The notes: a model not told the origin generated them from the sequence alone. Shown: positions 27,253 to 35,762, counted from the stretch's first letter. The stretch: 40,891 nt of DNA from Flavobacteriaceae bacterium (GCA_002698745.1 PAAD01000012.1:1-40891), one strand, 5' to 3'. A program made the numbers and translations.

Positions 27253-27506
27253 CAAAACAACTGCTTTGGGGTTTGCTGCTGGGCATAGGCTTGCCTTTAT
27301 TTGTGCTTGGCATTATAATATTAAATTTAGATTTTCAACTTTTAGAGCTACATAAATTTGCTGGTGTCACAACACTTTGTACACTACCTAATTTACTGTT
27401 ATTTTTTGGATCACTCCGAAAAAATAATGAGACTTTTGCCTACGGAATTCTCGCAAGCTCCATCTTGTGGGCATTGTTTACCTTTGGATTAAAGCTTTTT
27501 GGATGA
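27240..27506 (+). CDS. Small membrane protein of unknown function
   Basis: 88 residues from GTG 27240, overlapping the surE stop by 13 bp. Three hydrophobic segments: LLWGLLLGIGLPLFVLGIII (about 8-27), FAGVTTLCTLPNLLLFFGSL (about 39-58) and FAYGILASSILWALFTFGLKL (about 66-86). The last codons overlap the lpxB start (ATGA). There is no ATG, so the exact start is uncertain. I recognise no family. Tight coupling between surE and lpxB suggests an envelope-related role, which is an inference from context. Confidence 0.7.
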   Translation: MGLLTKQLLWGLLLGIGLPLFVLGIIILNLDFQLLELHKFAGVTTLCTLPNLLLFFGSLRKNNETFAYGILASSILWALFTFGLKLFG

Positions 27507-28654
27507 AGTACTACATCATTGCCGGTGAAGCATCTGGTGATTTACATGCTGCTAACCTTATAAAATCTCTCAAGCAAGAAAATATTAATACAAGCTTTCG
27601 TGGTTGGGGGGGTGACCGAATGAAAGCCCAAGGTGTAACCGTTGTAAAGCACTACCGCGACTTAGCTTTTATGGGTTTTTGGGAAGTCGCCAAAAACATC
27701 CGAACCATTTTCAAAAATATACACTTTTGTAAAGACGATATTTTTGCATTTCAGCCCAATGCTATTATCCTTGTTGACTATCCTGGTTTTAACCTTCGCA
27801 TCGCCAAATGGGCGAAAGCCCAAAAAATCCCCGTTCATTATTACATAAGTCCACAAGTTTGGGCATGGAAAGAAAACAGGGTAGCGCTTATGAAAAGGGT
27901 TATTGACTATCTGTACGTAATACTCCCCTTTGAAAAGACCTTTTTTGAAGTCAAACACCGGCTGAATGTTGATTTTGTTGGACATCCACTGCTGGATGAA
28001 ATTGCTCAATTTAATCCAGGTAGTAATGAAGCCTTTAGAGCAACACACAAACTTCCAAAACACAAGCCTATTGTGGCTTTACTTCCTGGAAGCAGAGAGC
28101 AAGAGGTAAGTAAAATGGTGCGTATTATGTCGAACACGGCCAAAGAATTCCCAGATTATTGTTTTGCAATTGGAGTAGCACCGCACCTAAACGAAGCTCT
28201 CTTTGAAAACCTTGAGATTTCAATACAAAGAAAAAAATTTAATTCTCGACAAAAAATTAGGCTAAACATTGTCAAAAATGACACTTATAAATTGTTAGCA
28301 CATTCACATGCCGCTCTTGTTGCCAGCGGAACAGCAACCTTAGAAACAGCATTATTTGGAGTGCCACAAATCGTATGTTACAAAACCAGTGCTTTTAGCT
28401 ACGCCATTGGAAAACAAGTTGTAAAGCTGCCTTATATATCACTTGTGAATTTAATTTTAGGACAGATGGCAATACCTGAACGATTGCAGCGCAATTGTAA
28501 TGCAAAGCAATTATCTAAAGACCTCTTCGAAATTTTGAATGGCCCAACAAGAACAGCCCAACTTGATGCTTACAACGTGCTGAAAGAAAGGCTGGGTGGA
28601 AGTGGCGCTAGTGATCAAGCGGCTAAACTAATCTCACAACGAACACATGCGTAA
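27503..28654 (+). CDS. lpxB: Lipid-A-disaccharide synthase
   Basis: 383 residues from ATG 27503 (an in-frame ATG at 27467 lies within the upstream gene). The diagnostic start is MKYYIIAGEASGDLHAANLI, then IILVDYPGFNLRIAKWAK, HYYISPQVWAWKENRV, VDFVGHPLLDEI, LLPGSREQEVSKM and ASGTATLETALFGVPQIVCYKT. This GT19 enzyme joins UDP-2,3-diacylglucosamine and lipid X, the committed disaccharide step of lipid A. It confirms an LPS-type outer membrane, in line with lptE in this window. Overlaps the next gene by 8 bp. Confidence 0.98.
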   Translation: MKYYIIAGEASGDLHAANLIKSLKQENINTSFRGWGGDRMKAQGVTVVKHYRDLAFMGFWEVAKNIRTIFKNIHFCKDDIFAFQPNAIILVDYPGFNLRIAKWAKAQKIPVHYYISPQVWAWKENRVALMKRVIDYLYVILPFEKTFFEVKHRLNVDFVGHPLLDEIAQFNPGSNEAFRATHKLPKHKPIVALLPGSREQEVSKMVRIMSNTAKEFPDYCFAIGVAPHLNEALFENLEISIQRKKFNSRQKIRLNIVKNDTYKLLAHSHAALVASGTATLETALFGVPQIVCYKTSAFSYAIGKQVVKLPYISLVNLILGQMAIPERLQRNCNAKQLSKDLFEILNGPTRTAQLDAYNVLKERLGGSGASDQAAKLISQRTHA

Positions 28655-29108
28655 GCCGTTTATTTTTCTATTGTTGCTAAGTATAGCTTCTTGTGGAAGC
28701 TTTCGCAAAGGCAGTAAAATGAAACCCAGAGACGGGGTTGTTTATTATGCGAAAGGGTATTTAGGCACACCTTATGCTTTGGGTGGAAATACTAAAGGCG
28801 GTATTGATTGCTCGGGACTTATTTACAATGCCTACCTCCAACAAGGCATTAAAATACCTAGAACAGTTGATGCCTTGCGAAAAAAAGGCAAGCGCATATC
28901 TGTCAAAAAAGCCAAAAAAGGAGATCTCATTTTTTTTAGGACTTCAAGGAAGCGTAAACTTACCCATGCCGGTATTGTAGTAGGCACCAAAAGTGGTATT
29001 CCTCAATTTATTCACGCCTCTTCTTCAAGTGGAGTAATTATCTCAACAATTGAAAATACTTACTGGAAAAAAGCCTACGCACAAACCCGAAGATTGCTTA
29101 AAAAATAA
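28647..29108 (+). CDS. NlpC/P60 family lipoprotein (cell-wall peptidase)
   Basis: 153 residues. The lipobox is SIASC, Cys16. The NlpC/P60 catalytic triad is visible: Cys55 in GGIDCSGLIY, His107 in LTHAGIVVG and His123 in FIHASSSSGV. GTPYALGGNTKGG precedes the Cys as in the Spr/MepS group. Such enzymes cleave D-Glu-meso-DAP or DAP-DAP bonds in peptidoglycan, allowing wall expansion. Last gene of the surE-lpxB operon. No clear terminator is seen in the 111-bp gap before the convergent thioredoxin-like gene. Confidence 0.92.
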   Translation: MRKPFIFLLLLSIASCGSFRKGSKMKPRDGVVYYAKGYLGTPYALGGNTKGGIDCSGLIYNAYLQQGIKIPRTVDALRKKGKRISVKKAKKGDLIFFRTSRKRKLTHAGIVVGTKSGIPQFIHASSSSGVIISTIENTYWKKAYAQTRRLLKK

Positions 29109-29219
29109 ACTATTGCGTATTCTTTAGTATCCTCAATTAAAATATAACCATTGCTCTTACCATATCTTTTTTTGGCATGAGTATACTTTTCAAGAATTTT
29201 TCAATCTAGCCTAAGCTAA

Positions 29220-29768
29220 TTATATCTTAAACTGATTTTTGAAAGCTTTGATATAGGCCGTAAAATCTTCGGCTGTTTTGAACTCCAAATAGTCCTGTTC
29301 ATATATAAGTTTAAGGTAAATTTCAATTTGTTTTGGGTTTATATAGCCAACCACTGGGGTAATATAGTTACCGTCTTTATCGAAAAACACAAGGGTTGGA
29401 TAGCCAGACACACCTAAATAGCGTGTTAGGTTATGGGAGTTATTACGAGTTTTAGCACGTTTGGGGTCATAATTTGGATTATCATAAACTTTACCTTCAA
29501 AACGCACCACTTCATTGCCTTCAGCATTAAATTTTACAGGATAAAAGTTTTCGTTTAAGTAGTCGCTTACATCCTTATTACCAAAAGTATTTTTATCTAA
29601 CAATTTGCAAGGACCACACCAAATGGTGTAAGCATCCACCATAATAGGCTTTGGATCTATTTTTTGTGCTTCAAAAGCCTCCTCAAAAGTATACCAATTT
29701 ACCTGGGCATTTAGACCAAGGGAAAATGTTAGTAGAATTAGGGTTGTAATAACTTTAATCAATTCCAT
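29220..29768 (-). CDS. Periplasmic thioredoxin-like protein (DUF255/thioredoxin_7 type)
   Basis: 182 residues with a signal peptide (MELIKVITTLILLTFSLGLNAQ). The redox motif WCGPC (Cys51/Cys54) is followed by KLLDKNTFGNKDVSDYLNENFYPVKFNAEG, typical of single-domain thioredoxin_7 proteins. The cis-Pro appears in LGVSGYPTLVFFDKDGN. Likely a periplasmic disulfide reductant. Its start overlaps the 3' end of the peptide transporter gene by 14 bp, so the two form an operon. Substrate unknown. Confidence 0.88.
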   Translation of the reverse strand: MELIKVITTLILLTFSLGLNAQVNWYTFEEAFEAQKIDPKPIMVDAYTIWCGPCKLLDKNTFGNKDVSDYLNENFYPVKFNAEGNEVVRFEGKVYDNPNYDPKRAKTRNNSHNLTRYLGVSGYPTLVFFDKDGNYITPVVGYINPKQIEIYLKLIYEQDYLEFKTAEDFTAYIKAFKNQFKI

Positions 29769-31311
29769 GCATTTTTTTAATAAGAATAGGTTTTAATAAA
29801 ATCATCAATATTCCTGCCAAAACAGGAATTACAAAGAAAATTAAGAAAAAGTTTGATAGGCCATAGGCCTCTGAAATTTTATCAATATAACTTCCAGTTT
29901 GACCGCCGAGGAAATTAGCGATTGCACTACAAACAAACCAAAAGCCAAACATTAAACCAACTAACTTAACCGGAGCCAACTTACTAACATAAGACAAGCC
30001 AACGGGTGAAATACACAGTTCTCCCATGGTATGAAACAAATAAGCCAAAATAAGCCAAATAATACTTACGCCAGCCTGCTCTGCTCCAAGTGGAATCCCC
30101 CAGGCACCAAAAGCTAAAAAAGCAAACCCTATTCCCAAAAGAATAAGGCCAATAGCAAATTTTATTGGTCCACTTGGGTTGAGATTAGAGGACCATATTT
30201 TAGAAAATAAAGGAGCAAGCAATATAATGTATAGTGAGTTCAGTACTGAAAACCATGAGGCTGGAATTTCAGTAGCTGATTCAGAAAACTCACGTTTAAT
30301 CATCCAAATAACAATAGCCCAAATTATGACAAAGCTTGCGCCTAAAAATAAATTGGATAGCATAAAATTAGTGAGCATTTTACTGAACAATCCATATAGG
30401 ACTATAGTTAAAACAACCATTGGCACTAGCGTAATAATAGTGTTTGCTAACTTAAAAATAAGAGATGCGTCTCCAACCAATGTACGCTGAGTAAAGTCTT
30501 TTGCAAATATGGTCATAGAGCCGCCGGCTTGTTCAAACGCCCACCAAAAGAAAATCGTGAATATGGAAAAAACAACGACGACAATTAAACGGTCAATCTC
30601 TACCTTGGTAAATCCTGTTTTTACGTTTAGGCCTTTACTAGTTGGCTGTATTTCTGCCAATTTTTTGGGAGTTAAGCCAATATTACCAAATATTTTTTGA
30701 GCATACCAAAACTGCAACATACCTAAAAACATAAAAATACCAGCTAAGCCAAAACCCAAGTGCCAACCTATATTTTCACCAATATAACCGCAAAGCAAAA
30801 TTCCCAGGAAAGCACCAGCGTTAATACCCATGTAGAAAATGGTATAACCCCCGTCTTTGCGCTTATCTCCTTCTTTATATAACTGTCCTACAATGGAAGA
30901 AATATTTGGTTTAAAAAAACCATTCCCAATAATTAACAATACCAAACCAATGTAGAAAAAAGAGTGGGTAAAAGTTTCCAATGCCATTGAGGCATGTCCT
31001 AATGTCATTATTAGAGCGCCTAAAACAGTTGCGTTGCGGTATCCTAAAAATTTATCGGCAAGGAATCCGCCAAGGATGGGAGTAAGATATACTAAGCCTG
31101 TGTATAGCGCATACAGCTGTAAAGCATCTTCATTAGACCATGCCCAACCATCGTTCATGATGGAAGAAGTGAGAAACAACACTAATATAGCGCGCATACC
31201 GTAGTAGCTAAATCGCTCCCACATCTCGGTAAAAAACAAAACAAATAGACCTATTGGGTGGTTTAAAATGGTCTTTTGGTTAAGGGCGGAACCCCCAAAT
31301 TGTGCTTCCAT
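29755..31311 (-). CDS. POT/PTR-family proton-dependent oligopeptide transporter
   Basis: 518 residues, 12-14 transmembrane helices. The family signature ExxER is in FTEMWERFSYYGMRAILVLFL (about 29-48). NGFFKPNISSIVGQLY and the FYMGINAGAF stretch match the PTR2 signatures, and ELCISPVGLSYVSKLAP is the C-terminal helix motif. It imports di- and tripeptides with protons, consistent with a proteolytic marine or freshwater lifestyle. It is transcribed divergently from the HMG-CoA reductase gene and shares a transcript with the thioredoxin-like gene. Confidence 0.95.
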   Translation of the reverse strand: MEAQFGGSALNQKTILNHPIGLFVLFFTEMWERFSYYGMRAILVLFLTSSIMNDGWAWSNEDALQLYALYTGLVYLTPILGGFLADKFLGYRNATVLGALIMTLGHASMALETFTHSFFYIGLVLLIIGNGFFKPNISSIVGQLYKEGDKRKDGGYTIFYMGINAGAFLGILLCGYIGENIGWHLGFGLAGIFMFLGMLQFWYAQKIFGNIGLTPKKLAEIQPTSKGLNVKTGFTKVEIDRLIVVVVFSIFTIFFWWAFEQAGGSMTIFAKDFTQRTLVGDASLIFKLANTIITLVPMVVLTIVLYGLFSKMLTNFMLSNLFLGASFVIIWAIVIWMIKREFSESATEIPASWFSVLNSLYIILLAPLFSKIWSSNLNPSGPIKFAIGLILLGIGFAFLAFGAWGIPLGAEQAGVSIIWLILAYLFHTMGELCISPVGLSYVSKLAPVKLVGLMFGFWFVCSAIANFLGGQTGSYIDKISEAYGLSNFFLIFFVIPVLAGILMILLKPILIKKMHGID

Positions 31312-31375
31312 AAGATAAGTTGATAGATAGCTAATATATGATTTTTATATAAAGTTACACTTTCCCCAACAGTCG

Positions 31376-31383
31376 TATCTTTG
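31376..31383 (+). promoter_or_regulatory. -7 element (TATCTTTG), very close to the HMGR start
   Basis: Full TAnnTTTG match that ends only 4 nt before ATG 31388. If used, transcription would begin at or next to the start codon. No firm -33 box. Confidence 0.45.
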
Positions 31384-31387
31384 TAAT

Positions 31388-32713
31388 ATGACAAAAGGGC
31401 AAGGTGCATTCGTTTCGGGGTTTTCAAAAAAAACCAAGGCTGAAAAACTAGATTGGATCAGCGATCAGTTTCACAATCCAGTCCAAGCATTGGAGGTGCT
31501 ACAAAACTACAACCACAGCGACAAAGAACTGCAAACCCTTCATGATGAGTTTACAGAAAATGCCTTAACCAATTTTTATATGCCGCTTGGTGTGGCACCA
31601 AATTTTAATATTAATGACACTATTCTTACCATCCCCATGGCGATTGAAGAAAGCTCCGTGGTTGCAGCAGCATCCAACGCCGCCAAATTTTGGAGTACCA
31701 AAGGCGGTTTTAAAGCAACAATCATAGGTACCGAAAAAGTTGGACATGTTCACTTCATATATCGTGGTGACTCCAAAAAACTGTACCATTTTTTCGAGCA
31801 GCATAAAGCCTCTCTTTTAGCATCAACATATGAAATTACGCGTAATATGCGCAGGCGTGGTGGGGGTATTACAGCACTTAGCTTGGTTAACAAAACCGAT
31901 GCTATAGCAGATTATTACCAACTGGATGTGCGTTTCGAAACCCAAGATGCGATGGGAGCAAACTTCATCAATTCCTGTTTAGAACAACTGGCTACCCAAC
32001 TGAAAGCATTGGCTGCAAAACAGCCTGACTTTTCTGAGAAAGAAAAAGCCATTGAGGTAGTCATGAGCATATTGTCAAACTATGTACCCAGCTGCATGGT
32101 TGAGGCGGCTGTTAGTTGTCCAGTAAATGAACTTTTATCAACTAATGAGGATAGCAAACTCTTTGCCGAGAAGTTTGTGCAAGCCGTAAGGATTGCAGAA
32201 GTAGAACCCTTACGAGCGGTGACCCACAACAAAGGCATCATGAATGGTATAGATGCCGTCGTAATGGCTAGTGGAAATGACCTTAGGGCAGTGGCCGCAG
32301 GCATACATGCCCATGCAGCAGCAAGTGGGCAATACCGTAGTCTTTCTAAGGCGGAAATCAAAGATGGTATTTTTAGATTTTCAATTAGTGTGCCATTGGC
32401 ATTAGGTACTGTTGGTGGATTGATCAAGCTACACCCTTTGGTGCGTTGGTGTCATGAGCTCATGGGAACACCCAATGCAAAAGAGCTGATGCAGATTGTT
32501 GCGGTAGCGGGATTGGCACAGAATTTTGCAGCGATAAAAAGTTTGGTTACCACTGGCATCCAACAAGGGCATATGAAAATGCACCTCTTGAATATACTAA
32601 ACCAGCACCAAGCAACGGAATCAGAAAAAAAAGCAGCAATAATACACTTTAAAGACAATACCGTTTCCCATCATAGGGTTGCTGACTTGCTGGCAAAACT
32701 CCGCAACACATGA
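31388..32713 (+). CDS. mvaA: Hydroxymethylglutaryl-CoA reductase (class II type)
   Basis: 441 residues. Class II bacterial HMGR features: FYMPLGVAPNFNIN (63-76), catalytic Glu in MAIEESSVVAAASNAAKFW (about 87), QDAMGANFIN (186-194), Lys282 in THNKGIMNGIDAV, Asp298 in ASGNDLRAV, and His395 in QQGHMKMHLLNI. It reduces HMG-CoA to mevalonate (or the reverse in degraders). Here it overlaps a GHMP kinase gene (ATGA), which supports a biosynthetic mevalonate route to isoprenoids, as known in Flavobacteriaceae. A -7 box is at 31376-31383. Confidence 0.94.
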   Translation: MTKGQGAFVSGFSKKTKAEKLDWISDQFHNPVQALEVLQNYNHSDKELQTLHDEFTENALTNFYMPLGVAPNFNINDTILTIPMAIEESSVVAAASNAAKFWSTKGGFKATIIGTEKVGHVHFIYRGDSKKLYHFFEQHKASLLASTYEITRNMRRRGGGITALSLVNKTDAIADYYQLDVRFETQDAMGANFINSCLEQLATQLKALAAKQPDFSEKEKAIEVVMSILSNYVPSCMVEAAVSCPVNELLSTNEDSKLFAEKFVQAVRIAEVEPLRAVTHNKGIMNGIDAVVMASGNDLRAVAAGIHAHAAASGQYRSLSKAEIKDGIFRFSISVPLALGTVGGLIKLHPLVRWCHELMGTPNAKELMQIVAVAGLAQNFAAIKSLVTTGIQQGHMKMHLLNILNQHQATESEKKAAIIHFKDNTVSHHRVADLLAKLRNT

Positions 32714-33609
32714 AGTTTTACGCCAAAGGAAAATTATTGCTTACTGCAGAATATGCCGTTTTGGGGGGGGCCAAGGCACTTGCACTACCCACCAAATTAG
32801 GGCAATCACTCGAAATTACCCAAACTACATCCGGTATAATTACATGGAAAAGCGTTGACGCCAATGGACAGCTGTGGTATGAAAATAGCTTTGACAAAAA
32901 AACTTTTGCTCCACAACAACAAAATGATGCTATTGGGGAGCGTTTACAGCAACTCTTTCTAGTAATCAACGAAGTAAATCCAACGCTTTTGGCAGATACC
33001 AATGGGCTGTTGTTTGTGAGTTCTCTCGAGTTTAATCGCAGTTGGGGGCTGGGAAGTTCTTCAACGTTAGTCTCGCTATTGGCCCAATGGTCTGAAGTGA
33101 ATCCTTATGTACTCCTTCAAAAAGTTTTTGGTGGAAGTGGATATGATATTGCCTGTGCAACAGCTGATGGAGCACTTTTGTATGAACGCACAAATGCGAT
33201 TCATCCAACCATTACTGCGGTTGATTTTAATCCCTGTTTTAAAGACCAATTATTTTTTGTTCATCTCAACCAAAAGCAAGACAGCCAACAGGCAGTTGTC
33301 GCCTTTGACAACGGTGTGCTCACTCCACAAAAAATGAAAATAATAAGTGGGCTAACGCAATCTTTTATATCGAATCTAATATTAATGGATTTTCAAGAAT
33401 TGATGACGCAACACGAAGCAATTATTGCTAGTTTGATTAATGCAACGCCCATTCAAAAACGTTTATTCAATGATTATCCAGGAACCATCAAGAGCTTAGG
33501 TGCGTGGGGTGGTGATTTTATTTTGGCTTGTGGAGGTGCTAATACTCCAGACTATTTTGCACACAAAGGTTACAAAACATGCTTGACCTACCAATCGCTC
33601 ATAGGTTAA
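32710..33609 (+). CDS. GYDIA-family GHMP kinase (probable mevalonate-pathway kinase)
   Basis: 299 residues. The start is MKFYAKGKLLLTAEYAVLGGAKALALPT, as in mevalonate-type kinases. The ATP loop is WGLGSSSTLVSLLA (112-125). GGSGYDIACA (141-150) is the motif after which this Bacteroidota group is named. The C-terminal Gly-rich motif is LGAWGGDFILACG. The sequence is divergent from textbook mevalonate kinase. Coupling to HMGR suggests mevalonate, or more likely phosphomevalonate, as substrate, which the sequence alone cannot settle. Terminates at 33762-33791. Confidence 0.85.
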   Translation: MKFYAKGKLLLTAEYAVLGGAKALALPTKLGQSLEITQTTSGIITWKSVDANGQLWYENSFDKKTFAPQQQNDAIGERLQQLFLVINEVNPTLLADTNGLLFVSSLEFNRSWGLGSSSTLVSLLAQWSEVNPYVLLQKVFGGSGYDIACATADGALLYERTNAIHPTITAVDFNPCFKDQLFFVHLNQKQDSQQAVVAFDNGVLTPQKMKIISGLTQSFISNLILMDFQELMTQHEAIIASLINATPIQKRLFNDYPGTIKSLGAWGGDFILACGGANTPDYFAHKGYKTCLTYQSLIG

Positions 33610-33697
33610 TAATAACATGATCTCAAATCAATTATAAAGTAAATAATAAACCTTATGACCAAAAAAATGAAATACTAAAAAGAAGTTAGAGCGAGTT

Positions 33698-33712
33698 TGG
33701 CATGGTTCGTGT
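33698..33712 (+). promoter_or_regulatory. Weak sigma-54-like motif before the MscS gene
   Basis: TGGCAT GGTTC GTGT keeps TGGCA and the -24/-12 spacing, but the -12 dinucleotide is GT rather than GC and the preceding base is G. It is preceded by TT. It lies 50 nt upstream of a strong terminator and 135 nt upstream of the MscS ATG. Confidence 0.25.
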
Positions 33713-33761
33713 GATTAAATATTAGTAATGTCGTAACATTTTTATTGGTTATTGTTTTGAC

Positions 33762-33791
33762 ACCCGCATTTTTCGAAGTGCGGGTTTTTTT
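33762..33791 (+). terminator. Strong rho-independent terminator
   Basis: ACCCGCA (33762-33768), ten-base loop TTTTTCGAAG, TGCGGGT (33779-33785), then a run of T to 33791. It ends the HMGR-GHMP kinase transcript, or a separate short RNA, and lies 55 nt before the MscS gene. Confidence 0.9.
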
Positions 33792-33846
33792 GTAGGCGAG
33801 TCTAAATAATAAAATTTGTTTATAAATTTATCTATAATTTAGCCAA

Positions 33847-35085
33847 ATGCATCCAATTTATGACTTTCTTATAATTAATAATTGGTCCAAAACATGGGCT
33901 TGGTGGGCTGATTTTACAGCCATTACGATTGTAATCCTTTTTATTTCTTGGATTTTACGCATCATTGCTCGTTTTATTCTAGTCGATGTCTCTAATAAAA
34001 TATCAGGTGCAACAAAAACCACAATAGATGATGCGTTAATCGAAAATAAGTTTCCCAAAAACATATCTCGCTTTGTACCATATTTCTTCCTCCACGCTGT
34101 AATACCATTCTGGAGTAATGGGAACGAAAAGGTTGGAATGTGGATTACAGCCATTGTAGATGTTTATGCGGTGCTTATTGCCATTCTAATTATAAGAAGT
34201 CTATTAAAATCCCTCAGGCAAAAGCTACAAGAGCAGAAACAATTTAAAGACAAACCCATTGACAGCTATATTCAAGTAGTAATGATTTTCCTGTGGGGGA
34301 TTGGTATTCTGCTGGGACTTTCGATACTTTCTGGTAAAGAACTCATATATTTCTTCACCGGTTTAGGAGCTATTTCAGCAGTTATTTTATTAGTCTTCAA
34401 GGACACCATTTTGGGCTTTGTTGCCAGCATTCAAATTAGCGCAAATGATTTGGTACGCATTGGAGATTGGATTACTATGGAGTCGTATGGAGCTGATGGA
34501 GACGTTATTGAAATAAATCTCTCTACCATTAAGGTGCGAAATTTTGATAACACTATTACAACGGTTCCTACCTATAAATTACTTTCAAGTTCCATCAAAA
34601 ACTGGCGTGGGATGAGCGAATCTGATGGGCGCCGTATCAAGCGACCTTTATTTATAAGAGCCTCCTCTATTAGTTTCTTGAGTGCTAAAGATTTAGATAG
34701 CATATCCCAACTAGACCGGTTTAAAAACTTTGTCAAAAACAAAAAAAACGAAATTGAAGTTTATAATAGAAATACAGAAGCAAATACATCAGTTCCGTTA
34801 AATGGTAGAAATCTAACCAACTTAGGATTATTCAGATCTTACATTCAAACATATTTGTCTCAACACCCCAACATCAATCAAAATCTAACAGTAATGTGTC
34901 GTCAATTGGCACCAACACCGCATGGGATACCACTAGAAGTCTATGCCTTTACACATGATAAAGTATGGAAAAACCATGAAGATATATCGGCTGATATTTT
35001 TGACCACATTCTTGCATCAGCTTCCTTTTTTAAGCTTAAAATATTTGAGTTTGAACAACAGGGAAGTAATACACAGCATTTATAA
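33847..35085 (+). CDS. MscS-family mechanosensitive channel (YbdG-like)
   Basis: 412 residues. About five N-terminal hydrophobic segments (first at about 22-42) precede the pore-lining helix FFTGLGAISAVILLVFKDTILGFVASIQI (about 170-198) and the MscS beta domain NDLVRIGDWITMESYGADGDVIEINLSTIKVRNFDNTI. A longer C-terminal cytoplasmic domain follows, with an insertion relative to MscS as in E. coli YbdG/MscM. Such channels release solutes on hypo-osmotic shock. Single gene behind a terminator; its own promoter is not obvious in the AT-rich 55-bp gap. Confidence 0.92.
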   Translation: MHPIYDFLIINNWSKTWAWWADFTAITIVILFISWILRIIARFILVDVSNKISGATKTTIDDALIENKFPKNISRFVPYFFLHAVIPFWSNGNEKVGMWITAIVDVYAVLIAILIIRSLLKSLRQKLQEQKQFKDKPIDSYIQVVMIFLWGIGILLGLSILSGKELIYFFTGLGAISAVILLVFKDTILGFVASIQISANDLVRIGDWITMESYGADGDVIEINLSTIKVRNFDNTITTVPTYKLLSSSIKNWRGMSESDGRRIKRPLFIRASSISFLSAKDLDSISQLDRFKNFVKNKKNEIEVYNRNTEANTSVPLNGRNLTNLGLFRSYIQTYLSQHPNINQNLTVMCRQLAPTPHGIPLEVYAFTHDKVWKNHEDISADIFDHILASASFFKLKIFEFEQQGSNTQHL

Positions 35086-35133
35086 AACCACTTGTAAACA
35101 AAAAAGCCCTCCAATAAAGGAAAGCTTCTCATG

Positions 35134-35172
35134 GGTTCTACTACGAACCTCTTGCAAACAACTGTTTGCAAG
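35134..35172. repeat. Two adjacent hairpins between the MscS gene and tRNA-Asp
   Basis: Hairpin one: GGTTC (35134-35138), loop TACTAC, GAACC (35145-35149). Hairpin two: CTTGCAAACA (35151-35160), AC, TGTTTGCAAG (35163-35172), a perfect 10-bp repeat. Neither is followed by a T-tract on either strand, so they are not standard terminators. Confidence 0.6.
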
Positions 35173-35210
35173 CAACACAACACGTTAATATTAAAAGCTT
35201 TTAAGCTTTG

Positions 35211-35284
35211 CGGTCTGGACGGGACTCGAACCCGCGACCCCATGCGTGACAGGCATGTATTCTAACCAACTGAACTACCAGACC
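35211..35284 (-). tRNA. tRNA-Asp (anticodon GTC)
   Basis: Read on the minus strand from 35284: acceptor GGTCTGG, D-arm with AGTTCAGTTGGTTAGA, anticodon loop CTGTCAC with GTC, variable region, T-arm CGGGTTCGAGTCCCG, acceptor partner CCAGACC and discriminator G (35211), as expected for tRNA-Asp. CCA is not encoded. 74 nt. It stands alone between the MscS gene and trxA with its own promoter. Confidence 0.97.
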
Positions 35285-35299
35285 ATCTTTTGGTGCGTG

Positions 35300-35329
35300 C
35301 AAATATACACGCATTTTCGGATACACAAA
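35300..35329 (-). promoter_or_regulatory. Promoter of tRNA-Asp
   Basis: On the minus strand TATATTTG (35307 to 35300) is a full -7 match. TTTG (35329 to 35326) lies 18 nt upstream, one short of the usual 19. The -7 box is flanked exactly by GCGTG and CACGC (35295-35312), a 5-bp inverted repeat. The expected start site is within about 12 nt of the tRNA 5' end. Confidence 0.6.
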
Positions 35330-35345
35330 AGTAAAAAGGTATTGG

Positions 35346-35663
35346 CTATAACTGTTGGTCAATTGCAGTGGCATATACAGCCTTCGGTGAAACACCTACC
35401 TTACGTTCAACAAGTTCACCGTTTTTAAATAAAAGTACCGTCGGTATGTTCCTTACCCCAAATTTGGCAGCGAACTCTTGGTTGTTGTCAACGTTTACTT
35501 TTCCAACAACAGCTTTACCTTCGTATTCGTTACTTAGTTCATCAATAATGGGGCCTACCATGCGGCAAGGACCACACCACTCTGCCCAAAAATCAACCAA
35601 CACAGGTTGACTAGATTTTAAAACAACTTCTTCAAATGATGCATCTGTGATTTCTAGTGCCAT
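35346..35663 (-). CDS. trxA: Thioredoxin
   Basis: 105 residues, classical Trx1: VLVDFWAEWCGPCRMVGPIIDEL with Cys30/Cys33, NVDNNQEFAAKFGVRNIPTVLLFKNGE with the cis-Pro, and no signal peptide. It is a cytosolic disulfide reductant and would be the electron donor for methionine sulfoxide reductases such as the GAF protein in this window. It lies between dnaE (100 nt upstream) and tRNA-Asp. Confidence 0.98.
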   Translation of the reverse strand: MALEITDASFEEVVLKSSQPVLVDFWAEWCGPCRMVGPIIDELSNEYEGKAVVGKVNVDNNQEFAAKFGVRNIPTVLLFKNGELVERKVGVSPKAVYATAIDQQL

Positions 35664-35685
35664 AAAATAATTATTTAATTATATT

Positions 35686-35693
35686 CAAATGTA
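35686..35693 (-). promoter_or_regulatory. -7 element (TACATTTG) for trxA
   Basis: The minus strand gives TACATTTG, a full TAnnTTTG match, about 23 nt upstream of the trxA ATG, in the 99-bp gap after dnaE. This suggests trxA has its own transcript. Confidence 0.5.
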
Positions 35694-35762
35694 CATTGTT
35701 TTTTTACATGTCTACAGAATAATGCATCAGCAGTCAATATTGGTATATTTACATATTCAAAA

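Noticed and set aside
29165-29190. TTGGCATGAGTATACTT as a sigma-54 promoter
   Set aside because: The -12 part does not match (no GC or GT after N10), and it lies between two convergent genes.
34941-35243. Short ORFs crossing the tRNA-Asp and the 3' end of the MscS gene
   Set aside because: They overlap a canonical tRNA and a conserved gene and show no coding features.
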